Source of the DNA: Hydractinia symbiolongicarpus
Taxonomy: Eukaryota > Cnidaria > Hydrozoa > Anthoathecata > Hydractiniidae
Assembly: GCF_029227915.1 (NCBI RefSeq)
Contig: NC_079887.1
Span: 28,085,650 to 28,149,649 of the forward strand
Direction: 5' to 3'
DNA: 64,000 bases
Shown here: positions 61,150-64,000 of the stretch, one piece after another
Layout of the letters: each line of letters starts with the position of its first letter
Position numbering within the stretch: position 1 is the stretch's first letter
Position numbers and translations under genes: made by a program
The notes under the pieces: generated by a model
The model's database searches: none
The model's input: the letters and a program-made list of their open reading frames with translations, nothing else
Told to the model about the DNA's origin: nothing

Positions 61150-63377
61150 GAGACTTGTAGTTTTCAAAAATGTTTTCATTTTTGATGAGACGCTTAATGA
61201 AAGAGGTTTAATCGCCGGAAAACGAAAACCCGCGATTTCCCGTAAATCCCGGGCTTGGCCCGTATAGTCGAATGTATACAAAGAAAGTACCCTGTGAGTA
61301 AACTCATTTCCAGAACGATTTTTTAAATTATTTTTACACCACTAAAACGCATCAGACTTGTAGTGTTTAAAAATGTTTTCATTTTTGATGAGACGCTGAA
61401 TAAAAAAAGTTTAATCGCCGGCAAACGAAAACCTGCGATTTCCCTAAATCCCGGACTTGGCCCGTATAGGCAAAAGTATACAAAGAAAGTACCCAGGGAG
61501 TAAACTCATTTCCAGAACGATTTTTTAAATTATATTTTCACCACTAAAACGCATGAGACTTGCAGTTTTCAAAAATGTTTTCATTTTTGATGAGAGGCTG
61601 AATAAAAGAAGTTTAATCGCCGGCAAACGAAATCCCGCGTTTTCCCGTAAATCCGGGGCTTGGCCCGTATAGTCAAATGTATACAAAGAAAGTACCCAGG
61701 GAGTAAACTCATTTCCCGAACGATTTTTTAAATCTTTTTTTCACCACTAAAACGCATGAGACTTGTAGTTTTCAAAAATGTTTTCATTTTTGATGAGACG
61801 CTTAATGAAAGAGGTTTAATCGCCGGAAAACGAAAACCCGCGATTTCCCGTAAATCCCGGGCTTGGCCCGTATAGTCGAATGTATACAAAGAAAGTACCC
61901 TGTGAGTAAACTCATTTCCAGAACGATTTTTTAAATTATTTTTTCACCACTAAAACGCATCAGACTTGTAGTTTTTAAAAATGTTTTTATTTTTGATGAG
62001 ACGCTGAATAAAAGAAGTTTAATCGCCGGCAAACGAAAACCCGCGATTTCCCGTAAATCAAGGCTTGGCACGTATAGTCGAATGTATACAAAGAAAGTAC
62101 CCTGTGAGTAAACTCATTTCCAGAACGATTTTTTAAATTATTTTTTCACCACTAAAGCCCAAGAGACTTGTAGTTTTTAAAAATGTTTTCATTTTTGATG
62201 AGACGCTGAATAAAAGCAGTTTAATCGCCGGCAAACGAAAACCTGCGATTTCCCTAAATCCCGGACTTGGCCCGTATAGTCAAAAGTATACAAAGAAAGT
62301 ACCCAGGGAGTAAACTCATTTCCAGAACGATTTTTTAAATTATATTTTCACCACTAAAACGCATGAGACTTGTAGTTTTCAAAAATGTTTTCATTTTTGA
62401 TGAGACGCTGAATAAAAGAAGTTTAATCGCCGGCAAACGAAATCCCGCGTTTTCCCGTAAATCCGGGGCTTGGCCCGTACAGTCAAATGTATACAAAGAA
62501 AGTACCCAGGGAGTAAACTCATTTCCCGAACGATTTTTTAAATTTTTTTTTCACCACTAAAACGCATGAGACTTGTAGTTTTCAAAAATGTTTTCATTTT
62601 TGATGAGACGCTTAATGAAAGAGGTTTAATCGCCGGAAAACGAAAACCCGCGATTTCCCGTAAATCCCGGGCTTGGCCCGTATAGTCGAATGTATACAAA
62701 GAAAGTACCCTGTGAGTAAACTCATTTCCAGAACGATTTTTTAAATTATTTTTTCACCACTAAAACGCATCAGACTTGTAGTGTTTAAAAATGTTTTCAT
62801 TTTTGATGAGACGCTGAATAAAAGAAGTTTAATCGCCGGCAAACGAAAACCTGCGATTTCCCTAAATCCCGGACTTGGCCCGTATAGTCAAAAGTATACA
62901 AAGAAAGTACCCAGGGAGTAAACTCATTTCCAGAACGATTTTTTAAATTATATTTTCACCACTAAAACGCATGAGACTTGTAGTTTTCAAAAATGTTTTC
63001 ATTTTTGATGAGACGCTGAATAAAAGAAGTTTAATCGCCGGCAAACGAAATCCCGCGTTTTCCCATAAATCCGGGGCTTGGCCCGTATAGTCAAATGTAT
63101 ACAAAGAAAGTACCCAGGGAGTAAACTCATTTCCCGAACGATTTTTTAAATTTTTTTTTCACCACTAAAACGCATGAGACTTGTAGTTTTCAAAAATGTT
63201 TTCATTTTTGATGAGACGCTTAATGAAAGAGGTTTAATCGCCGGAAAACGAAAACCCGCGATTTCCCGTAAATTACGGGCTTGGCCCGTATAGTCGAATG
63301 TATACAAAGAAAGTACCCTGTGAGTAAACTCATTTCCAGAACGATTTTTTAAATTATTTTTCACCACTAAAACGCAT
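61150..63377. repeat. 10-monomer unit, copy 2, with one leading monomer
   Basis: After a TAATGAAAGAGG monomer at 61150, the block from 61353 repeats 58113 onward at a 3240-bp shift. Private changes are TTTTTACACC near 61334, CTTGCAGTTTTC near 61560, GAGAGGCTG near 61593 and CCAAGAGACTTG near 62159. The match ends near 63378. Confidence 0.82.
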
Positions 63378-64000
63378 CAGACTTGTAGTGTTTAAAAATG
63401 TTTTCATTTTTGATGAGACGCTGAATAAAAAAAGTTTAATCGCCGGCAAACGAAAACCTGCGATTTCCCTAAATCCCGGACTTGGCCCGTATAGGCAAAA
63501 GTATACAAAGAAAGTACCCAGGGAGTAAACTCATTTCCAGAACGATTTTTTAAATTATATTTTCACCACTAAAACGCATGAGACTTGTAGTTTTCAAAAA
63601 TGTTTTCATTTTTGATGAGACGCTGAATAAAAGAAGTTTAATCGCCGGCAAACGAAATCCCGCGTTTTCCCGTAAATCCGGGGCTTGGCCCGTATAGTCA
63701 AATGTATACAAAGAAAGTACCCAGGGAGTAAACTCATTTCCCGAACGATTTTTTAAATCTTTTTTTCACCACTAAAACGCATGAGACTTGTAGTTTTCAA
63801 AAATGTTTTCATTTTTGATGAGACGCTTAATGAAAGAGGTTTAATCGCCGGAAAACGAAAACCCGCGATTTCCCGTAAATCCCGGGCTTGGCCCGTATAG
63901 TCGAATGTATACAAAGAAAGTACCCTGTGAGTAAACTCATTTCCAGAACGATTTTTTAAATTATTTTTTCACCACTAAAACGCATCAGACTTGTAGTTTT
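63378..64000. repeat. Start of a further copy of the GAATAAAAAAAG unit, cut by the window end
   Basis: The opener at 61353 returns here at a 2025-bp shift (GAATAAAAAAAG, CCGTATAGGCAAAAG, and a T-rich end with AAATCTTTTTTTCACC). The window ends 15 bases into the next monomer, whose start is at 63986. Confidence 0.82.

Larger units (their letters stand above)
1..64000. repeat. Tandem satellite array, ~203-bp monomer, about 316 head-to-tail copies
   Basis: The same ~203-bp unit recurs without interruption from one end to the other. Its start, taken here as the GAGACTTGTAG motif (variants CAGACTTG and AAGACTTG), falls for example at 401, 604, 807, 1010, 1213, 2228, 3243, 5671, 5874 and 63986. 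Shifts between duplicated blocks (1015, 1622, 2227, 3041, 4251 bp) divide by whole numbers of units to give 202.4-203 bp. All copies face the same way; I saw no inverted monomer and no inserted foreign sequence. Copies differ by substitutions and 1-3 bp indels, mostly in the T-rich 3' end. This is typical of eukaryotic satellite DNA in heterochromatin. The family is not one I recognise, and centromere function cannot be read from sequence alone. Confidence 0.98.

Noticed and set aside
1-64000. CRISPR array
   Set aside because: There are no short identical repeats alternating with unique spacers; the whole 203-bp unit is repeated and varies along its full length.
1-64000. rDNA spacer, tRNA or 5S gene cluster
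   Set aside because: No rRNA sequence, no tRNA cloverleaf and no internal promoter boxes are seen in the monomer; short T runs occur but lie in the AT-rich end.
1-64000. Integron cassette array or plasmid iterons
   Set aside because: No coding cassettes, integrase or replication gene is present, and over 300 same-orientation 203-bp units with HOR structure is a satellite pattern, not a bacterial one.
1-64000. Transposon-derived tandem repeat or inserted element
   Set aside because: I saw no terminal inverted repeats, target-site duplications, long poly(A) tails or coding remnants, and the monomer register is never broken by foreign sequence.
1-64000. Telomeric repeats or a switch in orientation
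   Set aside because: No TTAGGG- or TTAGG-type runs are present, and all monomers read in the same direction.

Overview
The whole 64-kb window is one uninterrupted array of satellite DNA. A monomer of about 203 bp (mean near 202.5 bp) repeats head to tail about 316 times, always in the same orientation. I found no protein-coding gene, rRNA, tRNA, transposon, CRISPR array or unique-sequence island. Both window edges cut through monomers, so the array continues on both sides.

This organisation points to a eukaryotic chromosome in a heterochromatic block, such as centromeric, pericentromeric or subtelomeric DNA. I do not recognise the satellite family and cannot name the species. In one monomer counted by hand (5671-5873) GC is about 38% and there are 12 CpG, roughly 1.6 times the expected number. 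That argues against long residence in a genome with heavy CpG methylation and fits many invertebrates better than vertebrates or plants, but this is weak inference.

The array is a patchwork of higher-order repeats (HORs), not one homogeneous unit. From left to right: trimers and an apparently identical pair of 5-mers (604-3242); three related copies of a long unit that differ by loss of whole monomers (about 3243-12560); an 8-mer (13569-15190) followed by two nearly identical 15-mers (15191-21272); a 4-mer/15-mer/17-mer zone with hybrid monomers (21273-31597); units of 10, 12 and 8 monomers (31598-39894); a compound block A-A'-B-A''-x-B' (41109-50420); a tandem 11-mer (49814-54267); and a final zone of partial 6-mer, 10-mer and 3-mer repeats (54268-64000).

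Several HOR junctions lie inside monomers and create hybrids, which fits unequal crossover and gene conversion as the force shaping the array. Two inverted repeats recur: an AT-rich hairpin near the 5' end of the monomer and a short GC hairpin in its middle. One hybrid junction maps inside the GC hairpin. Open reading frames of 60-90 codons recur only because the monomer recurs; I do not regard any as a gene. All comparisons were made by eye, so identity statements are lower bounds on the differences.
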